Assembly (NCBI GenBank): GCA_910589125.1
Contig: CAJURX010000010.1
Span: 30,130-94,129 of the forward strand
Direction: 5' to 3'
DNA length: 64,000 nt
DNA from: an uncultured Eggerthellaceae bacterium
GTDB taxonomy: Bacteria > Actinomycetota > Coriobacteriia > Coriobacteriales > Eggerthellaceae
Part shown: positions 55,629 to 64,000 of the stretch, in pieces
How the letters are laid out: each line of letters opens with the position of its first letter
Position numbering within the stretch: position 1 is the stretch's first letter
The notes under the pieces: model-generated
The model's input: only the letters and a program-made list of their open reading frames with translations
What the model was told of the DNA's origin: nothing
Database searches by the model: none
Made by a program: the position numbers and the translations under genes

Positions 55629-56509
55629 AGCACCTCTCCTTTCAAGGTCATCATGAGATAGTCGTCAAGGGAGACCCTATCCACAGGGATGCCTGGATGT
55701 ACCTTTGCGAACGCGAACCGATCCGGGACCAATACGCTCACGCTATACGCCTCGCGCATGATGCGCACCCCAGCCGTCGTGAGCGCACCTTGTGCGATCA
55801 GCTCATCCACCTGCGCAGCACGACAGCGCACGATGCCCGCTTCGTCGCAGATGGCATCCTTCGGCAGATCGAACCTGACCCGCCCCGCCTCCAAGCAGAT
55901 GATCCGATCGGCTAGACGCTCCAGATCAGAAGTGATGTGCGATGCCATGAGGATGGAATGCGCCTCATCCTCCATGAAGGCGCGCAGCATGTCCAGCATC
56001 CCGTCCCGTGCAAGCGGATCGAGTCCCGCCGTCGCCTCATCCAAGATGAGCACGTCGGGCGCATGGCTGAGCGCGAATGCGAGGGAGAGCTTCATCCCCA
56101 TCCCGCGGGAGAGCTCCTTCACGCGCTTGGCGCCATCTATCCCCGATGCTGCCGTCAGGCCATCGAACGCAGCTTGGTCCCACCACCGATACGCTATCCT
56201 GCCCACTTGCGCGACATCGCGCACGCGCATCTCCTGTGGGAACGCACACGTATCCAGCACCACCCCGATGCGCTCCTTCGTTCGCGCGGAGAGCCCCGAG
56301 GTGCGCGTGAGGGGATCTCCCAGCACCTCAAGCTCACCGGCATCAGGCTCCACCAGGCCCAATAGGCACTTGATGAGCGTGGTCTTGCCTGCCCCATTCG
56401 CACCCACCAGCCCTACGACCGTCCCCGCGGGAACATCCAGGGACACCGGTCCCAACGTGAAGTCGGCGTAGCCCTTCACCAGGCCATCCGCCTTGATCGC
56501 ATATCGCAT
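55625..56509 (-). CDS. ABC transporter ATP-binding protein (YtrB-like)
   Basis: A 294-residue ATPase with Walker A GANGAGKT, signature LSRGMGMKLSLAFAL (Arg in place of the second conserved Gly, as in YtrB-type proteins) and Walker B VLILDEATAGLDPLAR. The residue before the switch is SH in MASHITSDLE. It follows the GntR gene by 35 nt and overlaps its permease. Confidence 0.92.
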   Translation of the reverse strand: MRYAIKADGLVKGYADFTLGPVSLDVPAGTVVGLVGANGAGKTTLIKCLLGLVEPDAGELEVLGDPLTRTSGLSARTKERIGVVLDTCAFPQEMRVRDVAQVGRIAYRWWDQAAFDGLTAASGIDGAKRVKELSRGMGMKLSLAFALSHAPDVLILDEATAGLDPLARDGMLDMLRAFMEDEAHSILMASHITSDLERLADRIICLEAGRVRFDLPKDAICDEAGIVRCRAAQVDELIAQGALTTAGVRIMREAYSVSVLVPDRFAFAKVHPGIPVDRVSLDDYLMMTLKGEVL

Positions 56510-56544
56510 GATCGTCCAGCTCCCTCATTCGGCAAGCGCCGCGC

Positions 56545-56919
56545 TCAGTCGTCCTCCATCAGCGCATCAACCATCTCATGGAGTTCGCGAGCGGATATAT
56601 CCGCTACAGCCGCTTCGCTGATGGCCTGCGCCAGCAGCTCTTCGACGCGCTTCAAGCGCCCCTCCCGCAGAAGCTCCCGGTTCCCTCCAGCAACAAAGGA
56701 GCCCTTGCCCTGCACGGTGTCGATGAATCCGGCATCCTCGAGCTCCGCGTAGGCGCGCTTCGTGGTGATGACGCTGATATGCAGATCGTTCGCGAGCGAG
56801 CGGATGGAGGGCAACGCTTCGCCCTCGGTGAGCTCGCCTGAGAGGATGGCATCCTGGATCTGCGATGCTATCTGAGCGTAGATCGGCTTATCGCTTGCAT
56901 TGGCTATCAGTAGTTCCAA
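56545..56919 (-). CDS. GntR-family regulator, YtrA subfamily
   Basis: A 124-residue regulator: GntR winged helix with KPIYAQIASQIQDAILSGEL and LPSIRSLANDLHISVITTKR, then a short two-helix dimerisation tail typical of the YtrA group. The start codon is TTG, with GGAAGAG about 6 nt upstream. A 12-bp-arm palindrome at 56978-57006 overlaps its promoter, so it probably represses its own operon with the downstream ABC ATPase and permease. Confidence 0.92.
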   Translation of the reverse strand: MELLIANASDKPIYAQIASQIQDAILSGELTEGEALPSIRSLANDLHISVITTKRAYAELEDAGFIDTVQGKGSFVAGGNRELLREGRLKRVEELLAQAISEAAVADISARELHEMVDALMEDD

Positions 56920-56977
56920 GCTCGTTCTCTTCCGTTGGCAGAGGAGCGCCAGACGTCTCCGGTGTTCCTTTGCATCA

Positions 56978-57006
56978 ATAGTGTATATACCCTATATATA
57001 CACTAT
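56978..57006. promoter_or_regulatory. GntR/YtrA operator-like palindrome
   Basis: ATAGTGTATATA-CCCTA-TATATACACTAT: perfect 12-bp arms and a 5-nt centre, 59-87 nt upstream of the regulator's start codon. The AGTGTA...TACACT ends match operators of YtrA-type GntR proteins. Several TATA-type -10 candidates lie inside it. Confidence 0.75.
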
Positions 57007-57313
57007 ACGCAGATTGGCAAAGGTTGTCAATGGGCTCCTGAGAGCGGACATCCAGGATGACGGCACCGGGCGCAAGCACGCTGCGCCCCTACGGCGATCC
57101 TCTGCTGCAAGGCGAATCTCACTAGGATGCCCATATCGCATCAAGATCGTGCTCACGATGCGACCAAAGCGCGTCGAAGCCTTGCTGATCCCACGCAGAT
57201 GCGCACAGGAGCAGATGCGATCGATCCACGCTCTCGTGATGACCGTACGGCAGATATCCGTCAGATGTCGTCCCTATGCTCTCAGGAGAGACCGATCGAG
57301 AGAGAGGACATGC

Positions 57314-58186
57314 ATGAGGGATGGGATGCTCGAGTTCAAGGATGCGCCGATGTTCGGGAGGGTGATGAGGGATGCCGACATCTGCAAGGAGGTGCTGGAG
57401 CGCTTCTTGGGATTTACCATAGAGCGCATCGAGTACCTCAACGCAGAGCAGGTCCTGGACCCTGCCACCGATGCCAAGGGCGTGCGTCTGGATGTGTTCG
57501 CGAAGGGAACAGGTGCGGTCTTCGACATAGAGATGCAGGTGGCGAGCACGCCATCTCTCGGGAAGCGCCTGCGCTACTACCAGGCATCCATCGACCAGGC
57601 CTGCCTCGACAAGGGATGCGACTACGATGCGCTCGGTGCGAGCTACATCATCTTCGTCTGCGACTTCGATGCCTATGGGAAGGGCCTTCCGGCATACCAC
57701 CTAGAGCGTGCATGCCTCGAGGATGCATCCGTGGATGTCTCTGACGCATCCCACTGGCTCGTGCTCAATGCATGCGCGTGGGACAAGGATGAGGACGCGA
57801 GGCGCTCAGGGCTGCTAAACTACATCCACACGAGCAAGCCTGCTGATGATGTGCTCGTCAGCAAGATCAGCTGTGCCGTGAAGAGCGCCAACAGCGATGC
57901 CAAGTGGAGGGAGAGCGCCGTGGGATTCATGACCGTGGAGCATTCTCATAGGGTCGCGCTGCGCGACGCACGCAGAGAGGGTTTGGCAGAAGGCCTAGAG
58001 CGTGGGCTGGCAGAGGGCATCGACCGTGGTCGCCAAGAAGGCATTCAACAGGGCAAGGAGCAGGGTGAAGCTCGGTTCGGCAAGCTCGCTGACATCCTCT
58101 TGGACAAGAAGCGCATCGATGACCTCAAGCGCGCCGCAGATAATTCCGCATATCGCGATGCCCTCTTCCAGGAATACGGCTTGTAG
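57314..58186 (+). CDS. Rpn-type PD-(D/E)XK nuclease / transposase-like protein
   Basis: A 290-residue protein of the PD-(D/E)XK nuclease family transposase (Rpn/RpnA-like) group. The N-terminal DAPMFGRVMRD, RLDVFAKG and FDIEMQV hold the acidic D...E-x-Q catalytic strand, then LRYYQASIDQACLDKGCDY and YIIFVCDFD. The C-terminus has the usual repeats EGLAEGLERGLAEGIDRGRQ. Rpn proteins are DNA endonucleases that raise recombination. AGAGGA lies 5 nt before the ATG. No terminal repeats or partner gene are seen. The 307 nt upstream hold nothing I can support. Confidence 0.88.
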   Translation: MRDGMLEFKDAPMFGRVMRDADICKEVLERFLGFTIERIEYLNAEQVLDPATDAKGVRLDVFAKGTGAVFDIEMQVASTPSLGKRLRYYQASIDQACLDKGCDYDALGASYIIFVCDFDAYGKGLPAYHLERACLEDASVDVSDASHWLVLNACAWDKDEDARRSGLLNYIHTSKPADDVLVSKISCAVKSANSDAKWRESAVGFMTVEHSHRVALRDARREGLAEGLERGLAEGIDRGRQEGIQQGKEQGEARFGKLADILLDKKRIDDLKRAADNSAYRDALFQEYGL

Positions 58187-58248
58187 CTAGGGCGCTAGCC
58201 TGCGCATAACAACGGGCGTAGCCAAGCAGCGCCGAAAGCGATCAGCTG

Positions 58249-58689
58249 TCAGTCCTCGCCCAGCTCGGCTACCCAATCGATATCAGGAGGAGGACCCAAG
58301 GGCATATCCTCGCCCCCGCCACAGCCATCAGCGGAGCCGCTCGCTCCCCGGGAGCCATCCGCCACGGAACAGCCGTCCCACAGGTGCTCCTCCATGAGGA
58401 CGCGCTCCTCATCATCGAAGGCGACGCCTTCTGCCTCCAGCATCGCGCGCTGCTCTCCCGGTCCGCCGAACGCGAACCCCGTGGCCATGCGCCCATCCTT
58501 GAACACCACGCGATGGCACGGGATGCTGCCGGGCTCGGTTCCCGGTTCAGGGTTGGCGCGCAGGGCATAGCCCACGTACCGCGCCGAGCGAGGCGCACCG
58601 ATGAGCCGCGCCACCTGCCCATACGTGGACACCTTGCCACGCGGAATCTGGCGCACCACCGCGAATACCCTGTTCGCGAAATCTCCCAT
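58249..58689 (-). CDS. MGMT-domain (Ogt/Atl-like) DNA-repair protein
   Basis: A 146-residue protein equal to the C-terminal DNA-binding half of alkylguanine transferases. RGKVSTYGQVARLIG and AlkylT-type PCHRVVFKDG are present; the acceptor cysteine of PCHR is intact, unlike Atl proteins with PWHR. It should transfer alkyl groups from O6-alkylguanine to itself or act as a damage sensor. About 45 extra residues at the C-terminus are Gly-, Ser- and Asp-rich and outside the family core. GGGGAG precedes the ATG. It follows the EEP gene by 36 nt. Confidence 0.88.
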   Translation of the reverse strand: MGDFANRVFAVVRQIPRGKVSTYGQVARLIGAPRSARYVGYALRANPEPGTEPGSIPCHRVVFKDGRMATGFAFGGPGEQRAMLEAEGVAFDDEERVLMEEHLWDGCSVADGSRGASGSADGCGGGEDMPLGPPPDIDWVAELGED

Positions 58690-58725
58690 CAGCGCTCCCC
58701 TCTCACGCACTCCACCCTCGGCCGA

Positions 58726-59829
58726 TCAGGATGCGGCCAATGAGAACCGCAGATAGACCGGGTTGTGATCGGAATAGGCGAAATCAAGATCGAGCGTGCG
58801 CTGCTCAACGCACGTGACATCATCTGAGCAGATGAATGCATCCATGACCCACCGATCGTTCGTGCCATCATACGGGCGACCCGCATCACGGCACGTAGCA
58901 GCCGAATCGAACGTCCCCGCATCCATCTGGGCCTTCGCGATCACCGTGAACCCTTCCGGCACGCTGGCGAAGTCGAAGGGCTTCGCCCAGCTCGCATCCG
59001 TGTCCGTCTGGTTTCCGAACACCTCGTTCGACGCGCCGATCATGTCGTGGTTGAAGTCCCCACCCGCGATCACGTAGTTGCCCGCTGCGCGCTCCCGCTC
59101 CATATCCTCGAACAGCATCGCACGCTGCCCATCCATGATGGCGGCATCCGCGCCATATGCGGACAGATGCACGTTGAACAGCACCAGCTCAGGGCCTTGA
59201 GCCGTCGGGATGCGCGTGATGGAGTAGCAGCGATCCAGATCCAGGAGCTTGCTCAGGCCATCCGATATGGGCAGGCTCCGGCGCAACGCGCTATCAGCTG
59301 CGAAGCGCGTGAACGTGACCATGCCCGCACGATTGGCTCCATGGGGAGCATACGGCGGCCATGCCAGATATGGCGAATCGTAGTTCTGCGCGAACACGGA
59401 ACCGAAGGCAGGGAAGGCATCCACCAGGAGCGCATATTCGTCCACCTCATGGCTGCGCGTCCCGAAGACATCCACCTCCTGGAATAGCACGAAGTCAGGG
59501 TGAAGCGCTTCGATGGCCTGCGCGCTGCCCTCGATGTTGGCGCGAACGACCTCGGCGCTCTTCGCCACCGAACCGGTGCCACCATCCATGAAGAAATCGA
59601 AGTCGGGCCCATATGCTCCGAATCCCAGATTCGCGGCCACCACGGTGATCTCGGCATCCTGTGCGCTCAGCTCTGGCAGCACGTCCCCGCTCGCAGGCGC
59701 TTGCACATCCAACGCAAGATGGTCGTCCAGCCGATAGTAGCTGGTCATGACATATGCCGCATAGGCGACCACTGCGATCAGGATGGCACCGATGATGATG
59801 CCCGCACCTATCAAGACCCTCTTCGCCAT
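58726..59829 (-). CDS. Membrane-anchored endonuclease/exonuclease/phosphatase-family protein
   Basis: A 367-residue protein. One N-terminal helix (about residues 6-28) anchors a DNase I-like domain outside the membrane. Active-site residues are Asn in AANLGFG, Glu in FQEVD, YxxH region FNVHLSAYG, GGDFNHD and the terminal SDHNPVYLRF. The fold covers phosphodiesterases, sphingomyelinases and nucleases; substrate cannot be assigned. GGAGG precedes the ATG. It is upstream of the MGMT-domain gene. Confidence 0.9.
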   Translation of the reverse strand: MAKRVLIGAGIIIGAILIAVVAYAAYVMTSYYRLDDHLALDVQAPASGDVLPELSAQDAEITVVAANLGFGAYGPDFDFFMDGGTGSVAKSAEVVRANIEGSAQAIEALHPDFVLFQEVDVFGTRSHEVDEYALLVDAFPAFGSVFAQNYDSPYLAWPPYAPHGANRAGMVTFTRFAADSALRRSLPISDGLSKLLDLDRCYSITRIPTAQGPELVLFNVHLSAYGADAAIMDGQRAMLFEDMERERAAGNYVIAGGDFNHDMIGASNEVFGNQTDTDASWAKPFDFASVPEGFTVIAKAQMDAGTFDSAATCRDAGRPYDGTNDRWVMDAFICSDDVTCVEQRTLDLDFAYSDHNPVYLRFSLAAS

Positions 59830-60050
59830 CTCGACCTCCCAGCAAGAGAAGGGCGGCGCTCACCGCGTCATCCCTTTGGGAACACCCTGCCGCCACCGTG
59901 CGCTCGACTCATTCGGCCTATGATAGACTACCGCGATTCCATCCTGGAGCAGCATGAGCGCACGGCCCCTGTCGTGAGCGCACCTGCCCATCAGGCAGCA
60001 GCGTGCAGCTCAAGGAGCGCGCTGCGCACGGCCTTGAAGGGAGACGAGTG

Positions 60051-60731
60051 ATGAACGCCAAGAGCGATACGGCTGCGCCCATCTCAGTCAAGAAGCACCC
60101 CGTCCGGGAATATACGCTGGGCGAGGAGATAGCGAACTCCATCACCCATGGCATCGGCGCGGGCCTGTCCGTCGCAGCGCTGGTGCTGCTCATCGTGAAG
60201 TCCGTGGCCGATGGCGCAGGGCTCCTCCTGCTCTCAGCGCTCTTCTTCGGCATCGCGCTGTTGGTTGAGTACCTCATGTCCACGATGTATCACGCCATAG
60301 CCCATGAGGGTGCGAAGCGCGTATTCAAGGTGCTCGACCATAGCTGCATCTACCTCCTGATCGCTGGCACCTATACGCCCTACTGCCTGGTGACGCTGCT
60401 GCCGCAAGGCGGATTCTGGCTCTTCCTCATCGTATGGGCCATGGCGCTCATCGGCATCGCCTTCGAGGCCTTCTGGACCTTCCGCCCACGCTGGGTATCC
60501 GCGGTCATCTACATCGTCATGGGCTGGTGCATCATCGCGTTCATGCCGGCGCTGTATGCCACGCTCGATCCCATCGGATTCTGGCTGCTGCTCGCAGGGG
60601 GCCTGAGCTATACGCTGGGAGCTGTGTTCTACGTCCTCAAGAAGGTGAGGTTCATGCACTCGGTGTTCCACGTGTTCGTGCTCGCCGGGTCCATCCTCCA
60701 GTTCTTCTCCATCTACCTGTTCGTCATCTGA
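60051..60731 (+). CDS. Hemolysin III/YqfA-family (PAQR-like) membrane protein
   Basis: A 226-residue protein with seven predicted helices. The metal-binding family motifs are seen: EEIANSITHGIGAGLS, TMYHAI, LDHSCIYLLIAGTYTPY and the C-terminal HSVFHVFVLAGS, whose histidines resemble the zinc site of PAQR proteins. Bacterial members are named hemolysin III but most probably affect membrane lipid state. AAGGGAG lies upstream of the ATG. Single gene. Confidence 0.93.
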   Translation: MNAKSDTAAPISVKKHPVREYTLGEEIANSITHGIGAGLSVAALVLLIVKSVADGAGLLLLSALFFGIALLVEYLMSTMYHAIAHEGAKRVFKVLDHSCIYLLIAGTYTPYCLVTLLPQGGFWLFLIVWAMALIGIAFEAFWTFRPRWVSAVIYIVMGWCIIAFMPALYATLDPIGFWLLLAGGLSYTLGAVFYVLKKVRFMHSVFHVFVLAGSILQFFSIYLFVI

Positions 60732-60763
60732 TCCTGCACTGCAGCCTGGATGCCCAGGCGCGC

Positions 60764-62320
60764 TCAGAAGGATTCGACGAGGTCCACCAGCTCTTGCCGC
60801 TTATGGATGGACAGCTTCGCATAGATGCGCTTCGAATGCGTGCGGATCGTGTTCTCGGATACCACGAGCACCTCAGCGATGCGCGCCACCGAGTTCCCGC
60901 GCGCCAAGAGCTCCATCACCTCCGCCTCGCGTGCTGAGAGGCGGTAATGGTCTCGGATGCGCTGCGCCTGCGCCGCGATGCGATCAGGTGTGTCAGCGCG
61001 CTGCGGGTCTACTACCCCACCTGCTGCCTCGCTCGACCCCACCCCAGCCGCTGCAAGGGCGGGCGCCTCCACGTCCTCCACGAGACGCAGCGCCACGAGC
61101 TCGATGGCCTCGGGGCTATCCTGGCGAGAGAGCGCTGAGGTGAAGCCGCCCGAGCCGACGAAATGCATGAGCCCGAGCGCCCAGATGGCCACCAAGGCCA
61201 CGACCGCGAGCGGATCGACCCCCATCACGCGCACATCCTCAGCGAACGTGCCACCCAAGAAGCCGATGCTGTGCAGCGCATAGACGATGGCTCCGAAGAA
61301 CCCGTAGATGAACACCGGATTGATGCCGCGATCACGCGATATCTGCGCGCACTGCATCATCATCAGCATGATGTAGGCGCTGTAGACCGCATAGAGGATG
61401 GCAGCCAGCCAGCGCGCATATTCGTCGCTCAGCAGGGGCAAGAGCACCATGGACGTGATGAGGAACGGGAACACGACGCGGTAGGTGTCGGTGATGGAGA
61501 GGCGCACGTCCTTCAGCGTCCAGAGCCAGAGCACGATGATGGCAGCGATGAGCATGCCCGCCATGGACAGCACGTTCACGTAGATTCCCAGCGTCGGCTC
61601 GGCCACAGCAACGGAGCGCATGACGCCCGCGCAGAAGCCTACCGCACCCACGCACAGAGCGCCCCTCCAGTGGTCACCCAGCGCCTGGCGGTACACCTGC
61701 GGATGCTCCTGCGGCACGTCCGCGAACATGGGCTGCTCAGCATTGATGGTGCGGCTGCAGAGCGTCACGCAGAGGCCGAACAGCGGCAAGAACACGAGCG
61801 GGATGAGATAGGCGGTCACGGCCTGCGGGATGAGGTACAGCGCGAAGTAGAACACCGCACCCCATGCACTGCCCACCAGCAGGCTCACATTGCCCGCATC
61901 CGCATCCTGGCTCGCGAACAAGCGCTGCCAGAGCATGTAGAAGCCCGTGGAGCCCAAGCCCAGGAGCGCACCTCCGATGCACACGAAGGGCAGTGCGAGC
62001 GCATCCACGTAGATGGCTGCGATGAGCGCGCACCACCCTGCGAAGTAGATAGCGCTCGTGAGCTTCACGAGGAACGTGCGCGTCGGCCCCGGCAGGAAGT
62101 AGGAGCCCACGCAGCTGACGACATAGCTCAAGGAGAAGGTGACGGACTGCGCGAAGAAGAACCAGAACACGATGGTGCGCGTCTGGAACTCGAAGGGAAG
62201 GAAGGGGAACACGCCTCCCCACACCCCCGCAGCGTTGATGGCAAGGAACAGCGCATAGCCAAGCGATGCCACGTTCGGCACCATCATCTGCAAGAGGCTC
62301 TTTCGGCGTGCGATCTGCAT
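60764..62320 (-). CDS. LuxR-type regulator with large polytopic membrane domain
   Basis: A 518-residue protein. About residues 10-395 are some 12 hydrophobic helices; a linker follows, then a LuxR helix-turn-helix (455-515) with LSAREAEVMELLARGNSVAR and VSENTIRTHSKRIYAKLSIHK. There is no receiver domain. Regulators of this design are abundant in Eggerthellaceae and usually lie beside the respiratory reductase they control. Here it is divergent from the DmsA-like gene. Its ATG is preceded by TATGCT 6 nt upstream and no Shine-Dalgarno, so the mRNA may be leaderless. Confidence 0.9.
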   Translation of the reverse strand: MQIARRKSLLQMMVPNVASLGYALFLAINAAGVWGGVFPFLPFEFQTRTIVFWFFFAQSVTFSLSYVVSCVGSYFLPGPTRTFLVKLTSAIYFAGWCALIAAIYVDALALPFVCIGGALLGLGSTGFYMLWQRLFASQDADAGNVSLLVGSAWGAVFYFALYLIPQAVTAYLIPLVFLPLFGLCVTLCSRTINAEQPMFADVPQEHPQVYRQALGDHWRGALCVGAVGFCAGVMRSVAVAEPTLGIYVNVLSMAGMLIAAIIVLWLWTLKDVRLSITDTYRVVFPFLITSMVLLPLLSDEYARWLAAILYAVYSAYIMLMMMQCAQISRDRGINPVFIYGFFGAIVYALHSIGFLGGTFAEDVRVMGVDPLAVVALVAIWALGLMHFVGSGGFTSALSRQDSPEAIELVALRLVEDVEAPALAAAGVGSSEAAGGVVDPQRADTPDRIAAQAQRIRDHYRLSAREAEVMELLARGNSVARIAEVLVVSENTIRTHSKRIYAKLSIHKRQELVDLVESF

Positions 62321-62526
62321 CGGCAAAGCATAGCAAACGCCCTGCGGCACAAGCCCAGCAACGCGGTGAGCATCACCCATCTGAACGGGCAACCTTCAAA
62401 AATCACCCGCTTTATGTGACACGCTTGGCAGCGAAGCGGATAGAGTTCTTCGCCAAGGACCCGGCCCAGGAGAGGGGACATGCCGGGAACGCGCGGGAGC
62501 GCGGGCATCCGCAGCAAGGACGTGAT

Positions 62527-62556
62527 GTGCATGGCACACGATCGCGCGCCATGCAC
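62527..62556. promoter_or_regulatory. 9-bp inverted repeat upstream of dmsA
   Basis: GTGCATGGC-N12-GCCATGCAC, perfect 9-bp arms with centres 21 bp apart (two helical turns), 45 nt upstream of the dmsA start in the 280-nt divergent gap with the LuxR gene. A dyad operator for that LuxR protein or a 5' UTR hairpin. Confidence 0.5.
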
Positions 62557-62600
62557 GCTACAGCCTCACCCTCCCGCTGTCAGGAGAGAAGGAGGAGTAC

Positions 62601-64000
62601 ATGCTTGACACGAATGTCAGTCGTCGAACGTTCCTCAAGACGAGCGGCGCACTCGGCGCGCTCGCTGCCGCAGGGGGGTGGCGCAGCAGCCGCCGATTCC
62701 CTCTTCGGGAGCGGGACCGCTGAAGCGTTCGCCGCAGCTGAGGAGACGACCACCTGGAGGCACTGCGCCATCAACTGCCCCGGCCGATGCGCGCTGAAGA
62801 TGCACGTGAAGGATGACGAGATCGCTTGGGTGGATACGCACACCACCCCCGACGCCACCTTCGACACGCCGCAGGCGCGCGCATGCCTGCGCGGCCGCAC
62901 CTACCGCCGCTGGGCCAACAGCCCCGATCGCATCAACTACCCCATGAAGCGCGTGGAGGGGACGAAGCGCGGCGAGGGCAAGTACGAGCGCATCAGCTGG
63001 GATGAGGCGATCGACACCGCAACCGACAAGCTCAAGGAGATCATCGAGAAGTACGGTAATGAAGCGGTGTTCGTGCCCTATGCCACTGGCGTCTCAGCCA
63101 CCACGTCGCGTCCGTTCAATCGCTTTCTGAACCTGGTTGGTGGCTATCTGAACCGCTATGGCGACTACTCGACTGCCCAGATCACCGCCATCACGCCCTA
63201 CATGTACGGCGAAAAGGGCCACATGGGCAGCTCGCTGTCATCCGGGGAGGACGCGAAGCTCATCCTGTGCTTCGGCTCCAGCCCCACCGAGACGCGCCAG
63301 GGCGGTCTGACCACGCACTATGACTGGGTGCACATGCGTGAGCGCACACCCGCCAAGATCTACATCATCGATCCGCGCATGAATGATTCTGTCATGGGCC
63401 ACTCTGAGGAATGGCTTCCCATCAATCCGGGCACCGATGCCGCTCTGGTGGCAGCGCTCGGCCATGAGCTGATCGCCAACGGCCAGACCGACGAGGACTT
63501 CCTGCACACCTACTGCGTGGGCTATGACGAGGAGACCATGCCCGACGCCTACAAGGGGCAGAACCTGTCCTACAAGGACTACATCATGGGCACAGGCTAT
63601 GACAAGGTGGAGAAGACCCCCGAGTGGGCCGCACCCATCACCGGCATCTCCGCTGAGAGGATCCGCAGCCTTGCCAACGAGATAGCCACCACCAAGCCGG
63701 TCTACGTGGTGCAGGGCTGGGGCCCGCAGCGCCGCTCGAATGGCGAATGGAACGCGTGGTCCATCATGGCGCTTCCCTGCCTGGTCGGCCAGGTGGGCCT
63801 GCCCGGCACCAGCAACGGCACCCGCGAGGCCCGCAACAGCCCGAAGCTGGAATCCTTCCCGCAGGGTAAGAACCCCATCCAAGACTCCATCTCCTGCTTC
63901 CTGTGGACCGATGCCATCGAGCATGGCGAGGACATGGGCGCCAAGGACTGGGGCGTGCGCAAGACCGACAAGCTCAAGAGCAACATCAAGTACATGATCA
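62601..64000 (+). CDS. dmsA: DmsA-like Tat-exported molybdopterin oxidoreductase, apparent frameshift, truncated by window end
   Basis: The ATG follows AAGGAGGAG and opens a Tat signal (SRRTFLKTSGALGALAAAG). After a run of six Gs at 62673-62678 this frame ends at 62723 (40 codons), while the next frame carries the enzyme to the window edge; five Gs would join them. The enzyme frame has the iron-sulfur motif CAINCPGRC plus ACLRGR, then GDYSTAQIT, FGSSPTETRQGG, VVQGWGPQRRSNGEW and SCFLWTDAIEHG, very close to DMSO reductase DmsA. It reduces S- or N-oxides or a related acceptor in anaerobic respiration. The usual DmsB and DmsC genes would lie to the right. Confidence 0.88.

Noticed and set aside
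57007..57313. Possible remnant coding sequence upstream of the Rpn gene.
   Set aside because: Open frames there have no ribosome site and no recognisable protein sequence.
62527..62556. The dmsA upstream hairpin as a terminator for the LuxR gene.
   Set aside because: It is upstream, not downstream, of the LuxR gene on its strand and no other gene ends here.

Overview
The window is GC-rich, gene-dense bacterial chromosome, and its gene content points to an anaerobic actinobacterium of the class Coriobacteriia, probably family Eggerthellaceae (Slackia/Eggerthella-like). This placement is inferred. It rests on a Tat-exported DmsA-like molybdopterin reductase divergent from a LuxR regulator with a polytopic membrane domain, a second membrane-anchored LuxR protein, a class III fructose-1,6-bisphosphatase, many ABC exporters and an LPXTG-like surface protein. 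No rRNA, tRNA, CRISPR array or insertion sequence was recognised.

Layout. 1-5 kb: lactate-racemase cofactor genes larB (cut by the window edge) and larE, two EamA transporters, a divergent LysR regulator and a cyclophilin lipoprotein. 5-11 kb: D-aminoacyl-tRNA deacylase, then a MacB/FtsX-type ABC transporter next to a two-component system. 11-16 kb: a LysR gene with cysK, fructose bisphosphatase and a macrodomain-like protein. 16-20 kb: an ABC-2 exporter divergent from a membrane LuxR regulator across a perfect palindrome. 20-26 kb: an aminotransferase, birA, a fused folP-folK gene and a large surface protein. 26-32 kb: the housekeeping group tilS-maf-hpt-ftsH. 32-37 kb: a WYL regulator, a giant ABC ATPase-permease fusion, ferritin and a small acidic protein. 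37-44 kb: a BioB-like radical SAM gene, then a five-gene operon of VTC-domain polymerase, DUF4956 membrane protein, beta-helix lipoprotein, response regulator and histidine kinase. 44-49 kb: flavodoxin-like reductase, EamA, zincin, MATE pump and mnmA. 49-52 kb: a coupled alpha/beta hydrolase, condensation-type acyltransferase and DUF6320 set. 52-57 kb: a copper ATPase and a GntR-controlled YtrB-like ABC exporter. 57-64 kb: an Rpn-type nuclease, MGMT-domain protein, EEP phosphatase, hemolysin III homologue, 12-TM-type LuxR regulator and the start of dmsA.

The most interesting points are these. (1) The VTC/DUF4956/beta-helix/two-component operon carries an 11-bp-period direct repeat (CCTGAA-N5-CCTGAA) at its promoter, which suits its own OmpR-type regulator. 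(2) The dmsA-like gene has a six-G tract inside its Tat signal that puts signal and enzyme in different frames. (3) A perfect 18-bp palindrome lies between the membrane LuxR gene and the ABC-2 exporter. (4) The hydrolase/acyltransferase/DUF6320 genes are translationally coupled. (5) Several genes have a -10 box 6-8 nt before the ATG and no Shine-Dalgarno, suggesting leaderless mRNAs.

All function calls come from reading motifs and recalling family features; no database search was run. Starts were chosen by Shine-Dalgarno position, family N-termini and overlaps with neighbours.
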